Below are positions 16,537 through 24,728 of a stretch of DNA of 64,000 nt, piece by piece. A program made the translations under genes and the position numbers. The notes below the pieces were generated by a model. It did no database searches. It saw nothing but the letters and a program-made list of their open reading frames with translations, and was not told where the DNA came from. Where the stretch lies: contig JBOGNO010000002.1 of assembly GCA_050747245.1 (NCBI GenBank), forward strand, positions 1-64,000, given 5' to 3'. Numbering within the stretch: the first letter of the stretch is position 1; each line of letters begins with the position of its first letter. This DNA is from JBOGNO01 sp050747245 (GTDB taxonomy: Bacteria > Acidobacteriota > Terriglobia > Acidiferrales > UBA7541).

Positions 16537-18768
16537 TCAGCCTCGTAGCGGAAGAATTTCGACCACTGCGTTGTAATCCGGCACGCCGCTGGTGTCGAGA
16601 CATCCCGCGCGAATCAAGACGTTCATCTCCGGCCAGTGCCCCTGCACGCATCCCGGTTTGATGCGATCAATTCTTGCGCGCCCCCGAAATTCTCCCGTCT
16701 CATTTTTCAGGAGGATGGGATCTCCGGTGCGAACGCCGAGCTTTTTTGCGTCTTCACGCGAAATCAAAATATCTTTTCGTCGCGATCCTGTCATGGGGTC
16801 GAACTCAGCATGCACCATGCTGTTGAATTGTTTTCCCCGGCGCGTCGAGAGCAGAAACTTCCCTTCCAGCGTAGAGTCGTCCGGCAGCTCAAGCGTAGAA
16901 AAATGGCCTTTCCCGTCCGGAGTCAAGAACCGATCCTCCAGCAGACGCGGCCCGCCATATTGAAAATTGTCGCCCTTTTTTCGCAGTATCCCGATACCCT
17001 GATACGTAGGGCAGACGCGCTCGATCTCCTCCCGAATCTCCTGCGTGTCGCTCCATGTAAAAAATTTAGCGGCGCGCTGTGGGTGGGCTGCTCGTGCCAC
17101 CTGCACTGGGATCTCCCATTCGTCCCGCGATTCGCCCGGCCGCGGTCCAGGGATTTCGGGAGAAAGAATGACTCGCCGTTCCGTGCTTGTTTCCGTTCCG
17201 CCGCCGCGCTGTTCGTACCGCGTCCGCGAAGGCAGTATCACCACCGTATCCGCGGGCTGAACCAGCATGGTGGAACTCACGACGATATCTTGGTGCACGC
17301 GCACCTTGATTTTACCCAATGCCTCGCGCACACGTTCCGGCTCTGGCAGTACGTCAAGAAAATTTCCTCCGCTCTGCCACAGCACGTCGATTTCGTTGCG
17401 TCCCGCGGCCAGGATCATTTCCGCTGCGCCCATTCCTGTCCATGCAGGCGGCTCGAATCCCCAGAAATCCTCCGATGCGAACCGCCGCGCGTTTTCTTCG
17501 TTCACAGGGGAGCCCATCACATAAGCTCCCGGCATGGCGCCCATTTCCGCCCCGCCCTGCACACCACTGTGGCCGCGGATGGGCATCAGGCCGGTATTTG
17601 GCCGCCCCACGTTTCCCCGCGCCAGCTGTAAATTCACGATCGCGCGCACATTGTCGCTGCCGAACCGGTGCTGCGTGATCCCCATGCTCCAGACGATGAT
17701 CGCGTTCTGCGCTTTTCCAAACGCCTCCGCGAACCGGAACATTTCGGCGCGGCTCAATCCCGCTCCGCGTTCCAGCTGTTCCCAATTGAGCGCGCGTGTC
17801 TTCGATTCCAGCGCGTCCCATCCGGAGGTTCGCGCGGCGATAAACTCGCGGTCCACCCAACTGTTTTCGATCAGATGCTTGAGCACTCCGCAGAAGAAAG
17901 CGACATCTCCCCCGGAATTCACCGGAAAGAATTCGTCCGTAAATCGCGTGCCAAACATGGCGCTTCTGGCAACAGACGGCACCCAGTAGCGCTCCATTCC
18001 CGGCTCGAAATAGGGATTCACCAGAAACACCTTTGTTCCGGCCTGACGCGCGTAGTAGAGATACTTCGTTGCCACCGGTTGATTGCTGGCGATGTTGCTG
18101 CCCGCAAAGATCAGTAGGTCTGCGCCGATCCAGTCCGAATAGGAGCAAGTCGTTGCTGCGCAGCCCACCGTCGCGCCGAGCGCCGAAGTCGAAGGTGCAT
18201 GGCAGACACGAGCGCTGGTATCCACGTGGTTTGTCCCGAAAAATCTGGCGACTTTTTGATGCGCGTAATACGCCTCGTTCGTCAGCCCGCGCGATGTGAG
18301 GTACCACGCGATGCGGTGCGGATCGGCTTCTCGCAAACGCTCCGCAACAATTCGGATCGCTTCTTCCCAGGTGACCCGCCGAAAGCCTCGTTCGCCCTGT
18401 CGCCGAATCATCGGCGCAGCGAGCCTTCCCAATTTCCGCAATTCCCGCCCCTTCAATTTGCCGAGAGACGCCGCGTCCTCCAACCTGTGCCAGTCCATGG
18501 CCGGCATTGTGTTCAGACGCAGCAATTGCAGCCGCACGGCGCACAGGTGCACCCCTTCCATTGTCCAATCTCGCATTCCCGTCGTGCCGAGCGCGCAGCC
18601 GTCGCAACAGCCATCGCGCAGGATTCGCCATGCATATCGCAGATTGTCGCGGTTTTCCCAGATTGTTTCAGCGATGTCCCGGTAAGCGTTGGGATGCTGC
18701 TCGTGCAGTCCGTAGGGAACCAGGCTCACCCACTCCGCCCGATTCTTCTTGGTCGTTTCTGGCGTCAT
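16537..18768 (-). CDS. FdhF/YdeP-family molybdopterin oxidoreductase
   Basis: 743 residues. The N-terminal third has a cysteine-rich segment, DGCCDGCALGTTG followed by a further cysteine about 14 residues on, probably an iron-sulfur site. Mo-bis-MGD domain landmarks are WEEAIRIVAERL, the cysteine in ARVCHAPSTSALG near the metal, FAGSNIASNQPV, and RGHSGVQGGAEMGAMPG. The C-terminal dinucleotide-binding barrel contains STRRGKQFNSM and GDPILLKNETGEFRGRARI. The YdeP-like group is annotated as formate-dehydrogenase-like, but its electron partners and substrates are mostly unknown. The residue near the metal is cysteine, with no in-frame UGA, so no selenocysteine. It is monocistronic and convergent with the HD-GYP gene. 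Confidence 0.88.
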   Translation of the reverse strand: MTPETTKKNRAEWVSLVPYGLHEQHPNAYRDIAETIWENRDNLRYAWRILRDGCCDGCALGTTGMRDWTMEGVHLCAVRLQLLRLNTMPAMDWHRLEDAASLGKLKGRELRKLGRLAAPMIRRQGERGFRRVTWEEAIRIVAERLREADPHRIAWYLTSRGLTNEAYYAHQKVARFFGTNHVDTSARVCHAPSTSALGATVGCAATTCSYSDWIGADLLIFAGSNIASNQPVATKYLYYARQAGTKVFLVNPYFEPGMERYWVPSVARSAMFGTRFTDEFFPVNSGGDVAFFCGVLKHLIENSWVDREFIAARTSGWDALESKTRALNWEQLERGAGLSRAEMFRFAEAFGKAQNAIIVWSMGITQHRFGSDNVRAIVNLQLARGNVGRPNTGLMPIRGHSGVQGGAEMGAMPGAYVMGSPVNEENARRFASEDFWGFEPPAWTGMGAAEMILAAGRNEIDVLWQSGGNFLDVLPEPERVREALGKIKVRVHQDIVVSSTMLVQPADTVVILPSRTRYEQRGGGTETSTERRVILSPEIPGPRPGESRDEWEIPVQVARAAHPQRAAKFFTWSDTQEIREEIERVCPTYQGIGILRKKGDNFQYGGPRLLEDRFLTPDGKGHFSTLELPDDSTLEGKFLLSTRRGKQFNSMVHAEFDPMTGSRRKDILISREDAKKLGVRTGDPILLKNETGEFRGRARIDRIKPGCVQGHWPEMNVLIRAGCLDTSGVPDYNAVVEILPLRG

Positions 18769-19112
18769 GCTTGCGTGTGCAATCTTCGCACTGCCCCACT
18801 TGCTTTGCTACACGCAATTCTTCGCGGTGCCGCGTCAGGAAGGAGGTTTGGCCCGCCCTGACAAGGGGGAGCAGGGCGGGCCGTGGCGGGGGCAATTAAA
18901 GAAGCTCTCGGTCGTTCCCCCGGGTGTAGTCTCGGGGGATGTCGGGCAATTCCTCAGGTGCTTTCGCCAGACGCACCCGGAGATACACGCTCACTGTTAT
19001 TGCAGGATGAAAGGCGTGTTATTTCTCAGTGCAAAATGGCATCGCCGGTGAGTCGGCGTTCGCGCTGGATCTTTGTGTCTACCCGCTTCCGTCTTATACT
19101 TTCGCGGGGCAA
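18769..19112. other. Divergent intergenic region with a strong GC hairpin
   Basis: About 340 bp between the divergently transcribed molybdopterin oxidoreductase and DUF2252 genes. I see no convincing ORF. It holds an 11-bp perfect inverted repeat (described separately) and must contain both promoters, but no clear -35/-10 pair could be recognised. Confidence 0.6.
18850..18882. repeat. 11-bp perfect inverted repeat (GGCCCGCCCTG / CAGGGCGGGCC)
   Basis: The arms at 18850-18860 and 18872-18882 are exact reverse complements, with an 11-nt loop ACAAGGGGGAG. No T-run follows on either strand. Both flanking genes point away from it, so it is not their terminator. It could be a protein-binding dyad or a structured leader. 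Confidence 0.7.
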
Positions 19113-20192
19113 ATGATGAATATCCTCGAGTCTACGCGGGAGTACGAGCGATGGATGGCGCGTCACACACGCCTCGTAAGAGAAGATCTCGATCACAAGC
19201 ACGCCCAGATGACCGCCTCGGTCTTCTATTTTTTCCGCGCGACGTTCTACCGCTGGATGCAGGTGTGGAAGGAAACCGTCGGCGAGGTCGCTGCCGCCCC
19301 TCACCTGCTCGCTGTAGGTGATTTGCACGTCGAAAATTTCGGCACATGGCGCGATTGCGAAGGCCGCTTGATTTGGGGCGTGAACGATTTTGATGAAGTC
19401 TACACTCTGCCCTATACGCTCGATCTTGTCCGCCTTGCCGCGAGCGCCCATCTCGCCATTGCAGACGAGCACCTCATGGTCAGCCGCCGCGATGCCTGTA
19501 GCGCCATTTTCGAAGGCTACCGCGATGCCTTCAAGAAAGGCGGCCGGCCCTTCGTTCTCGCTGAGCGCCATCGCTGGCTTAGAAAAATGGCTCTCAACCG
19601 CCTCCGCGATCCACGTCTCTTCTGGGAGAAGATCCAAGCCCTTCCGGATTTCAAAGGGGAAATTTCCCGGGAAGTCCTTCGCAAGCTCGAAGAGCTCATG
19701 CCCGCCCGCGGGCTTTCCCAAGAGAAGAAACATCGTGTCGCCGGCCTCGGCAGCCTGGGGCACGAACGCCTTGTGATTGTCGCCGAATGGCGCGGTGGCC
19801 TTCTGGCGCGCGAGGCAAAGGCGCTAGTCCCCTCCGCCTGTTTCTGGGCCGGAAGTCACGCCAAGATTGAAAAGATTCGTTACGGCTCAATTCTCGACTG
19901 CGCCGTCCGCGTTCCCGACCCCTTTCTTCATCCCTATGGTGATTGGCTGCTCCGGCGCCTCGCCCCCGATTGTTCGCGCATCGAATTGGCCTCCTTGCCC
20001 GCAAAGCGCGATGAGCAGCGTCTCCTCTACTCCATGGGCTGGGAAACCGCCAATATTCATCTCGGCTCGAAGGAGGAGATCCCCAAAGTTCTCGCCGATT
20101 TGAAAAAAAGAAAGGGTGACTGGCTGCATCTCGCCGCTCGCGAGATGGTCCGCGCCGTTGAGCGCGACTGGAAAGCTTGGCGCCGAGGCTAG
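19113..20192 (+). CDS. DUF2252-family protein (kinase-fold, function unknown)
   Basis: 359 residues. The motif LAVGDLHVENFGTWRD and the downstream VNDFDEVYTLPYTLDLVRLAAS correspond to the catalytic-loop and metal-binding-like motifs of DUF2252, a family that looks related to aminoglycoside-phosphotransferase-type kinases. The C-terminal part is basic. The start is ATG 19113 or the adjacent ATG at 19116; the open frame back to 19029 was not used because it lacks family sequence. Substrate and reaction are unknown. It lies directly upstream of the CHAD gene in the same direction. Confidence 0.85.
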   Translation: MMNILESTREYERWMARHTRLVREDLDHKHAQMTASVFYFFRATFYRWMQVWKETVGEVAAAPHLLAVGDLHVENFGTWRDCEGRLIWGVNDFDEVYTLPYTLDLVRLAASAHLAIADEHLMVSRRDACSAIFEGYRDAFKKGGRPFVLAERHRWLRKMALNRLRDPRLFWEKIQALPDFKGEISREVLRKLEELMPARGLSQEKKHRVAGLGSLGHERLVIVAEWRGGLLAREAKALVPSACFWAGSHAKIEKIRYGSILDCAVRVPDPFLHPYGDWLLRRLAPDCSRIELASLPAKRDEQRLLYSMGWETANIHLGSKEEIPKVLADLKKRKGDWLHLAAREMVRAVERDWKAWRRG

Positions 20193-20266
20193 CGCCCCCA
20201 TCTGCTTGCTTTCCGCGGCCCGAGGTGTAAAATGTGCATTCCCCTGCCGCTTTGGAGTGATTGCTA

Positions 20267-21790
20267 ATGTCTGCCCCTGCGCGAGCTTGCCCCGAATCCC
20301 GCGACCCGGGACGTACTTCCGCTGCCTCAAAGAAGCACGCCACGGGCTTGGCGCACTGGATGCGCCGTGTCTTGAAGGAGTGCGGCCGTGTAGAGCAGGG
20401 ACTTGATCCGGAAGCGGTCCACGATCTCCGTGTCTCTCTCCGCCGCTGCCGTTCTCTTGCATCCAGCCTCCAGCAACTCGATCCTTCCACATCTTGGCGG
20501 AAAATGCGCCGCGCGGGCCGCAAACTGTTTCGCAGCTTGGGAGAACTCCGCGACGCGCAGGTGCTCACCGGCTGGGTGAAAAAACTCGTGCCAGAGGACG
20601 ATCCTGTTCGCAAGCTATTTCTGGGGCTCCTCGCGAAGCGCGAGGAAGACGCGAAAGTGGCTGCGCTCCATGCGCTTGCGCACTTTGACCGCAAGCGCTG
20701 GCGCCGTTGGGCGCGCTTGCTCCCCGCCCGTGCGCGCGCCGTATCTGCCGACGGCCTTGTCGCGCAGCATCTGGCCCTCGAGCGGTGGAGCGAAGCATTC
20801 GAGCTGGATCGCCGTGCGCATCGCACCCGCAGCCGCGTCGCCTGGCATCGCCTGCGCATCGGCCTCAAACGGTTTCGCTATACCGCCGAGAATTTTCTCC
20901 CCCGCCGCTATGCCGAATGGGGCGCGGACCTGAAATTTCTGCAAGACCTGCTGGGTGAAGTGCACGACCTTGACGTCCTGCAAGCTGCCCTGCAGAAATT
21001 TCTCGTCGCGGCGACTCCCGAAATCCGCACGCGGTGGGAATCCGCCATTGCGCGCGAGCGCGATTCGCGTCTGGCTGCCTATCGCGAAAAAATGTCCGGC
21101 GCGAATTCGCTCTGGCAGGTCTGGCGCGCGAATCTGCCGGAATCCAAGCGTCTCGAAGCCGCAGCCTCGGCCAAATTTCGCGCTTGGGCTTCGCTGCACG
21201 ATCCCGACGTTGCCCATGCGCACCGTGTCGCTTTGCTTGCCTTGCAGGTTTTTGACGCCTTCGCCGCCGCGGAGATTCACGGCTTCTTTCGCGAAACGCG
21301 TGCGCGCCGGATTCTTCATGTCGCGGCGTTGCTTCACGACGCCGGCCGCTGCGAAGGCGACCGCGGCCACCACAAGGGCAGTTATCGCCTCATTCGCGAG
21401 CACGCGCCTCCTTTCGGTTGGACTCCGGAGGAACTGAGCTGGATCGCGCTTGTCGCGCGTTATCATCGCGGGGCGGAGCCCCGCGATACTCATGAGGGAT
21501 TCGACGTTCTGCCGCCCGCGGAAAAACAAAGCGTATCCTGGCTCGCGGCGGTTTTGCGTTTTGCAGATGCCCTGGATGCGGATCACAGCGGCCACGTCAC
21601 GTCGCTAAGCCTCGTCAGCACTCCCGAAGCTTTGGTCATCGAAGCGCGGGGATTTTCTGCTCAAGACGATATGGTGGAGAATCTTTCGCGCAAGAAACGT
21701 CTGCTTGAGCGCCTCTGCGGAAGGCCGGTCATTGTTCGTGGCGTTTCGGAGCAGCCCGCCGAATCACCCGCTGTTGCTCTCGCTTCTTAA
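20267..21790 (+). CDS. CHAD domain - HD domain fusion protein
   Basis: 507 residues. Residues about 25-290 form a CHAD domain, an alpha-helical histidine/arginine-rich fold that binds polyphosphate: LDPEAVHDLRVSLRRCRS, FRSLGELRDAQVL and, in its second half, AWHRLRIGLKRFRYTAENF with FLQDLLGEVHDLDVL. Residues about 320-490 form an HD domain: LHVAALLHDAGRC, RGHHKGSYRLI and LRFADALDADHSG, resembling the C-terminal HD region of Ppx/GppA proteins. The ATG at 20267 is preceded by TTTGGAGTGA. CHAD proteins are commonly found beside polyphosphate genes, and Ppx and SixA genes follow here on the opposite strand. The fused HD probably adds a nucleotide or phosphate hydrolase function. Confidence 0.88.
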   Translation: MSAPARACPESRDPGRTSAASKKHATGLAHWMRRVLKECGRVEQGLDPEAVHDLRVSLRRCRSLASSLQQLDPSTSWRKMRRAGRKLFRSLGELRDAQVLTGWVKKLVPEDDPVRKLFLGLLAKREEDAKVAALHALAHFDRKRWRRWARLLPARARAVSADGLVAQHLALERWSEAFELDRRAHRTRSRVAWHRLRIGLKRFRYTAENFLPRRYAEWGADLKFLQDLLGEVHDLDVLQAALQKFLVAATPEIRTRWESAIARERDSRLAAYREKMSGANSLWQVWRANLPESKRLEAAASAKFRAWASLHDPDVAHAHRVALLALQVFDAFAAAEIHGFFRETRARRILHVAALLHDAGRCEGDRGHHKGSYRLIREHAPPFGWTPEELSWIALVARYHRGAEPRDTHEGFDVLPPAEKQSVSWLAAVLRFADALDADHSGHVTSLSLVSTPEALVIEARGFSAQDDMVENLSRKKRLLERLCGRPVIVRGVSEQPAESPAVALAS

Positions 21791-21851
21791 TTTGGGCCTG
21801 CGCTGACTTTCGTTTCCTTCTGTTCGTGCGGGCGCGTATCGCAATAAGCGA

Positions 21852-22349
21852 CTAACTTCCCAGCTGCCGCAGGACCTTCGGCGGAAACAACCACATCAGC
21901 CGCGCGCGCGCCGGCGAAAAACCTTCCACGTCCAGGCATGCCACTCCGGCTTTCTTCAGCTCCGTCACGGCTCCCCGCGTGCCAAGCGCATGCGCGATGA
22001 TTTCATCCATGTTCGGCGCGTGCCCGAAGCACATCACTTCGTGCCCGCGCACGTGCGATAGCTCTTTGAAAAGTTCGGCGGGACTGCCATTGGGTTTGAG
22101 CGCATCCGTGCGGCGGATTTTATCGCGGGGAAAACCAAGGGCTTCACAAGCGATTTCCGCTGTCTGCGCCGCGCGCAGAAACGGGCTGGAAATCATCGTG
22201 TCCGGTCGCACGCCTAGTTCGCGCAGGCCTTGCGCCACCTCGCGTGTTTTCTCGATTCCTTTTCGAGTCAGCGGCCGGTCTGGATCCGCGGGGCAGGTTG
22301 GATCGGCCGGATCTACGGCGATTCCATGCCGGAACAGATACAAGATCAT
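21852..22349 (-). CDS. sixA: SixA-type phosphohistidine phosphatase
   Basis: 165-residue histidine phosphatase-superfamily protein. The N-terminal LYLFRHGIAVDP carries the RHG catalytic motif. SSPFLRAAQTAEI has the second conserved arginine, and VMCFGHAPNMDEI carries the second catalytic histidine. SixA removes phosphate from phosphohistidine in phosphotransfer proteins. It begins 2 bp after the ppx stop and closes the four-gene minus-strand operon. Some SixA-like proteins occur with polyphosphate and CHAD genes, so a role on other phosphoramidates or phosphate esters is possible. Confidence 0.9.
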   Translation of the reverse strand: MILYLFRHGIAVDPADPTCPADPDRPLTRKGIEKTREVAQGLRELGVRPDTMISSPFLRAAQTAEIACEALGFPRDKIRRTDALKPNGSPAELFKELSHVRGHEVMCFGHAPNMDEIIAHALGTRGAVTELKKAGVACLDVEGFSPARARLMWLFPPKVLRQLGS

Positions 22350-22351
22350 GG

Positions 22352-23911
22352 TCAGGCCACCTGCTCACGTAACTGTGCGCGGCGGAAAATCACGCGCAGA
22401 TGGAATTCGCGCTCAAATAGGCTCGCCTTGCGCGCCACCGATTCGAGCCGCAGCGTCGTTCCCGGCCGTGCGGAGATCCGGAATGTCGCCGCCCTTCCCT
22501 CGATCAACACGTCCACATCGAGCACGCTTTGCCGGTGGTCGGTTTCGAGTTTTTCCGCGATCCGCAGCAGGGATGTCAGCACTCGGACCTGGTGCCGCCG
22601 CAGCCCGTCCAGCGAGGCATAGAGTTTATGGTCCAGATGCGGTTCCGATTTGCTGTTGTGATAGCGCACCAGGCACGCCACCATGTCCCGCCGCCAGCCC
22701 CGCAACCCGGCTATCTCCGCGTTGCGCACTAGGTATTCTCCATGCCGATGATGCGATTTTCGGCTCACGAAATGACCTGCATCGTGGAGAATCGCGCCGA
22801 GTTCCAAGATCAGCCGCAGTTCGGCGCCCAGTTGGTGCAAGGGCCGAAGTTGATCGAAGAGCGAGAGTGCCAGTCGGCGCACTTGTTCGGCATGCCCGGC
22901 GTCGTATTTCAGTTTCTCCGCGAATTTTCGCGCGCCTTCCAGACGCTCGCGCGCTTCTCTTCTCTCCTCCAGCGGTGCGAGCGCCGGCGTGTACTGCGCC
23001 TCCACCAGATCCAGCAGCACTCCTTCGCGCACGCCCACGCCCGGCACCAGCAGGCTGCGCAGGTGCAGCCTGCGTCCCAGCGTTGTCAGAATCAGTGCTG
23101 CAATGGCGATTACTTCTGCGCGGTCACGGCGAACTCCCAGCGCGCGCATTCGCTCTCCCACGTCCATCCGCAAAATTTCCCACATGCGATCGCGCAGCAA
23201 TTTCAGATTGATGCTCTGTACTCCCCGCACACGCGGTCCCGGCGCAACTTGCGCAAGTGCCTCGGCGTTCCCGCCGCAGGCCACTGCCACGGCGCTCGAA
23301 AGGTCGGGGGGCGAATCCATCTGGCTCGCCAGCACCGTGAGGATATGGTGTTTCAGGCGATGCGCGTCTTCTTCGTGGATGGCCCCTTCGGCTCTGTAGG
23401 TTTCCATCAGCCGTACTGTACCCAGCGGAAAATTAAGCTGTCGTGCCAGCGCGCCGTCGCGCATGAAGTTCAGTTCCAGGCTCCCGCCGCCCAGGTCCAG
23501 GATTAGCCGCGGGCGCAGCGCATCCCCCAGCGTCGCCAGCACGGCATTGCGCACGAGCCGTGCTTCTTCCCCTCCGCTGATCACTTCGATCTCGATTCCC
23601 GACTTTCGCCTGATGCGTTCGATCAGCACGTGGCGGTTTCGCGCTTCGCGCACCGCGCTCGTTGCCACCGCACGGTACATTTCTACGTGGTGCCGCTCCA
23701 TTCGCCGCCGGAAATGCCGGAACGCGCGCGCCGCTTGCGCGATGGTCCGTTCGTCCAGCTTTCTTCGCGTGAATGCCCCGTGCCCCAGGCGTACTGCGGC
23801 CCGCTCGGTTTCCAATTCTTCAATGTCGCGCAATGACGTGGCTCGCGCGATCACCAGTCGCAGGGCATTTGACCCGGCGTCAATCGCCGCGAGATGGACG
23901 GGAGCAGCCAA
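22352..23911 (-). CDS. ppx: Ppx/GppA exopolyphosphatase with C-terminal HD domain
   Basis: 519 residues. The N-terminal two-lobed actin-like phosphatase domain (about 1-305) has AAIDAGSNALRLVIA (phosphate loop 1), ATSAVREARN, ISGGEEARL and LILDLGGGSLEL (phosphate loop 2). The C-terminal HD-like domain (about 320-500) has ILELGAILHDAGHF and SHHRHGEYLV. It hydrolyses terminal phosphate from polyphosphate or the gamma/5' phosphate of pppGpp. It sits 1 bp from the preceding gene, so co-expression with the P-loop kinases and SixA is likely. Confidence 0.92.
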   Translation of the reverse strand: MAAPVHLAAIDAGSNALRLVIARATSLRDIEELETERAAVRLGHGAFTRRKLDERTIAQAARAFRHFRRRMERHHVEMYRAVATSAVREARNRHVLIERIRRKSGIEIEVISGGEEARLVRNAVLATLGDALRPRLILDLGGGSLELNFMRDGALARQLNFPLGTVRLMETYRAEGAIHEEDAHRLKHHILTVLASQMDSPPDLSSAVAVACGGNAEALAQVAPGPRVRGVQSINLKLLRDRMWEILRMDVGERMRALGVRRDRAEVIAIAALILTTLGRRLHLRSLLVPGVGVREGVLLDLVEAQYTPALAPLEERREARERLEGARKFAEKLKYDAGHAEQVRRLALSLFDQLRPLHQLGAELRLILELGAILHDAGHFVSRKSHHRHGEYLVRNAEIAGLRGWRRDMVACLVRYHNSKSEPHLDHKLYASLDGLRRHQVRVLTSLLRIAEKLETDHRQSVLDVDVLIEGRAATFRISARPGTTLRLESVARKASLFEREFHLRVIFRRAQLREQVA

Positions 23912-23912
23912 A

Positions 23913-24728
23913 TTATCGCCAGAGATGTGTCAGGGCCGAAGAAGGCTGGTAGCGCGTGCTTTTGATCCCGAGATGACTCGCTATACGCTTCCGCAGAATT
24001 CCGTTCACTTCGGAGACGTTTGCTTCGCCTTCTATTTCGCTGAACCCGTGGCGTTTGAGCAAGTATTCGAATTCCTTGCGCATCAGTGACTGATACCGGA
24101 TGAACGATTGAAATAAGTCATCGGAGAGCGACATGTCGCGCCCCGATTCCCAGTAGCTGATCGTGTGCGATTTTTTGAACTCGCGGTCGAACGCTACTTC
24201 CGGACGCACGTTCAACCAGAAGGCGATATCCGGCCTGAGCGCCATTTCGTAGATGCCGTGCAGGTAATCCCGGCCCAATCCCCGCACCGCCGCACGTGCA
24301 ATCAGCGTGAAAATATAGCGGTCAGCCAGCACCACGAAATCAGATCGTAGCGCCGGAAGAATTCGCCGTTCCAGTTGGTCGTAAAAATCCGTGCAGTACA
24401 TTAAGGCGAGCGTCATTCGCGTCACCGCGTTTTCTTCCAGCAGCGCGTCGATGTCTTCGGCGACCAGGAACGATCTTCGCAGCCCCATCGTTTCGACCGC
24501 AAATCCTTCCGACTCGAGCCATTCCGTCAGCAAGGCAATTTGTGTTGAGCGGCCGGAGCCGTCCGGCCCCTCGAGTACGATCAGCGTTCCGCGCAGGTCG
24601 TCTTCCCGCACTCCCGGCAGCGGCTCTCCAAAAAAACGCGCCGATCCGAGCGCGGCTTCTTCCCCTGATCGCAGCGGCCGTCCGTTTACGCCAGCCCCGC
24701 GGCCGGAATTTTTTCGCGTGCGGCTCAT
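23913..24728 (-). CDS. Thymidylate-kinase-like P-loop protein with altered Walker A (Lys to Arg)
   Basis: 271 residues. The TMK core starts at about residue 47 with TLIVLEGPDGSGRSTQIA. The invariant P-loop lysine is arginine (position 60). Other TMK features remain: VLADRYIFTLIARAAVRG (DR[YH] motif) and GLGRDYLHGIYEMALRPDIAFWL. The frame is open to 25271, inside the preceding gene, but the ATG at 24728 forms an ATGA overlap with that gene and gives a normal length plus a 45-residue basic N-terminal extension. Arginine can sometimes support nucleotide binding, but usually with reduced catalysis. This may be a nucleotide-sensing partner of the adjacent canonical homologue or may use a different phosphate donor. 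Confidence 0.85.
   Translation of the reverse strand: MSRTRKNSGRGAGVNGRPLRSGEEAALGSARFFGEPLPGVREDDLRGTLIVLEGPDGSGRSTQIALLTEWLESEGFAVETMGLRRSFLVAEDIDALLEENAVTRMTLALMYCTDFYDQLERRILPALRSDFVVLADRYIFTLIARAAVRGLGRDYLHGIYEMALRPDIAFWLNVRPEVAFDREFKKSHTISYWESGRDMSLSDDLFQSFIRYQSLMRKEFEYLLKRHGFSEIEGEANVSEVNGILRKRIASHLGIKSTRYQPSSALTHLWR

Noticed and set aside
17354..18631. 425-codon minus frame overlapping the molybdopterin oxidoreductase
   Set aside because: Same strand but a different frame from a gene with clear domain motifs; the translation is arginine-rich and has no recognisable domains, as expected of a shadow of GC-rich coding sequence.
16537..18768. Selenocysteine in the formate-dehydrogenase-like protein
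   Set aside because: The frame has no in-frame UGA, and the likely metal-side residue is cysteine (ARVCHAPS).
19696..20868. 390-codon minus frame across the DUF2252 and CHAD genes
   Set aside because: Antisense to two genes with clear family motifs; arginine/serine-rich composition without any domain.
20615..21595. 326-codon minus frame under the CHAD-HD gene
   Set aside because: Antisense to a gene with clear CHAD and HD motifs; no domain recognisable.
21979..23211. 410-codon plus frame across sixA and ppx
   Set aside because: Antisense shadow with Pro/Arg/Ala-rich composition; spans two real genes.
22742..23506. 254-codon plus frame opposite ppx
   Set aside because: Antisense to a well-supported exopolyphosphatase; low-complexity translation.
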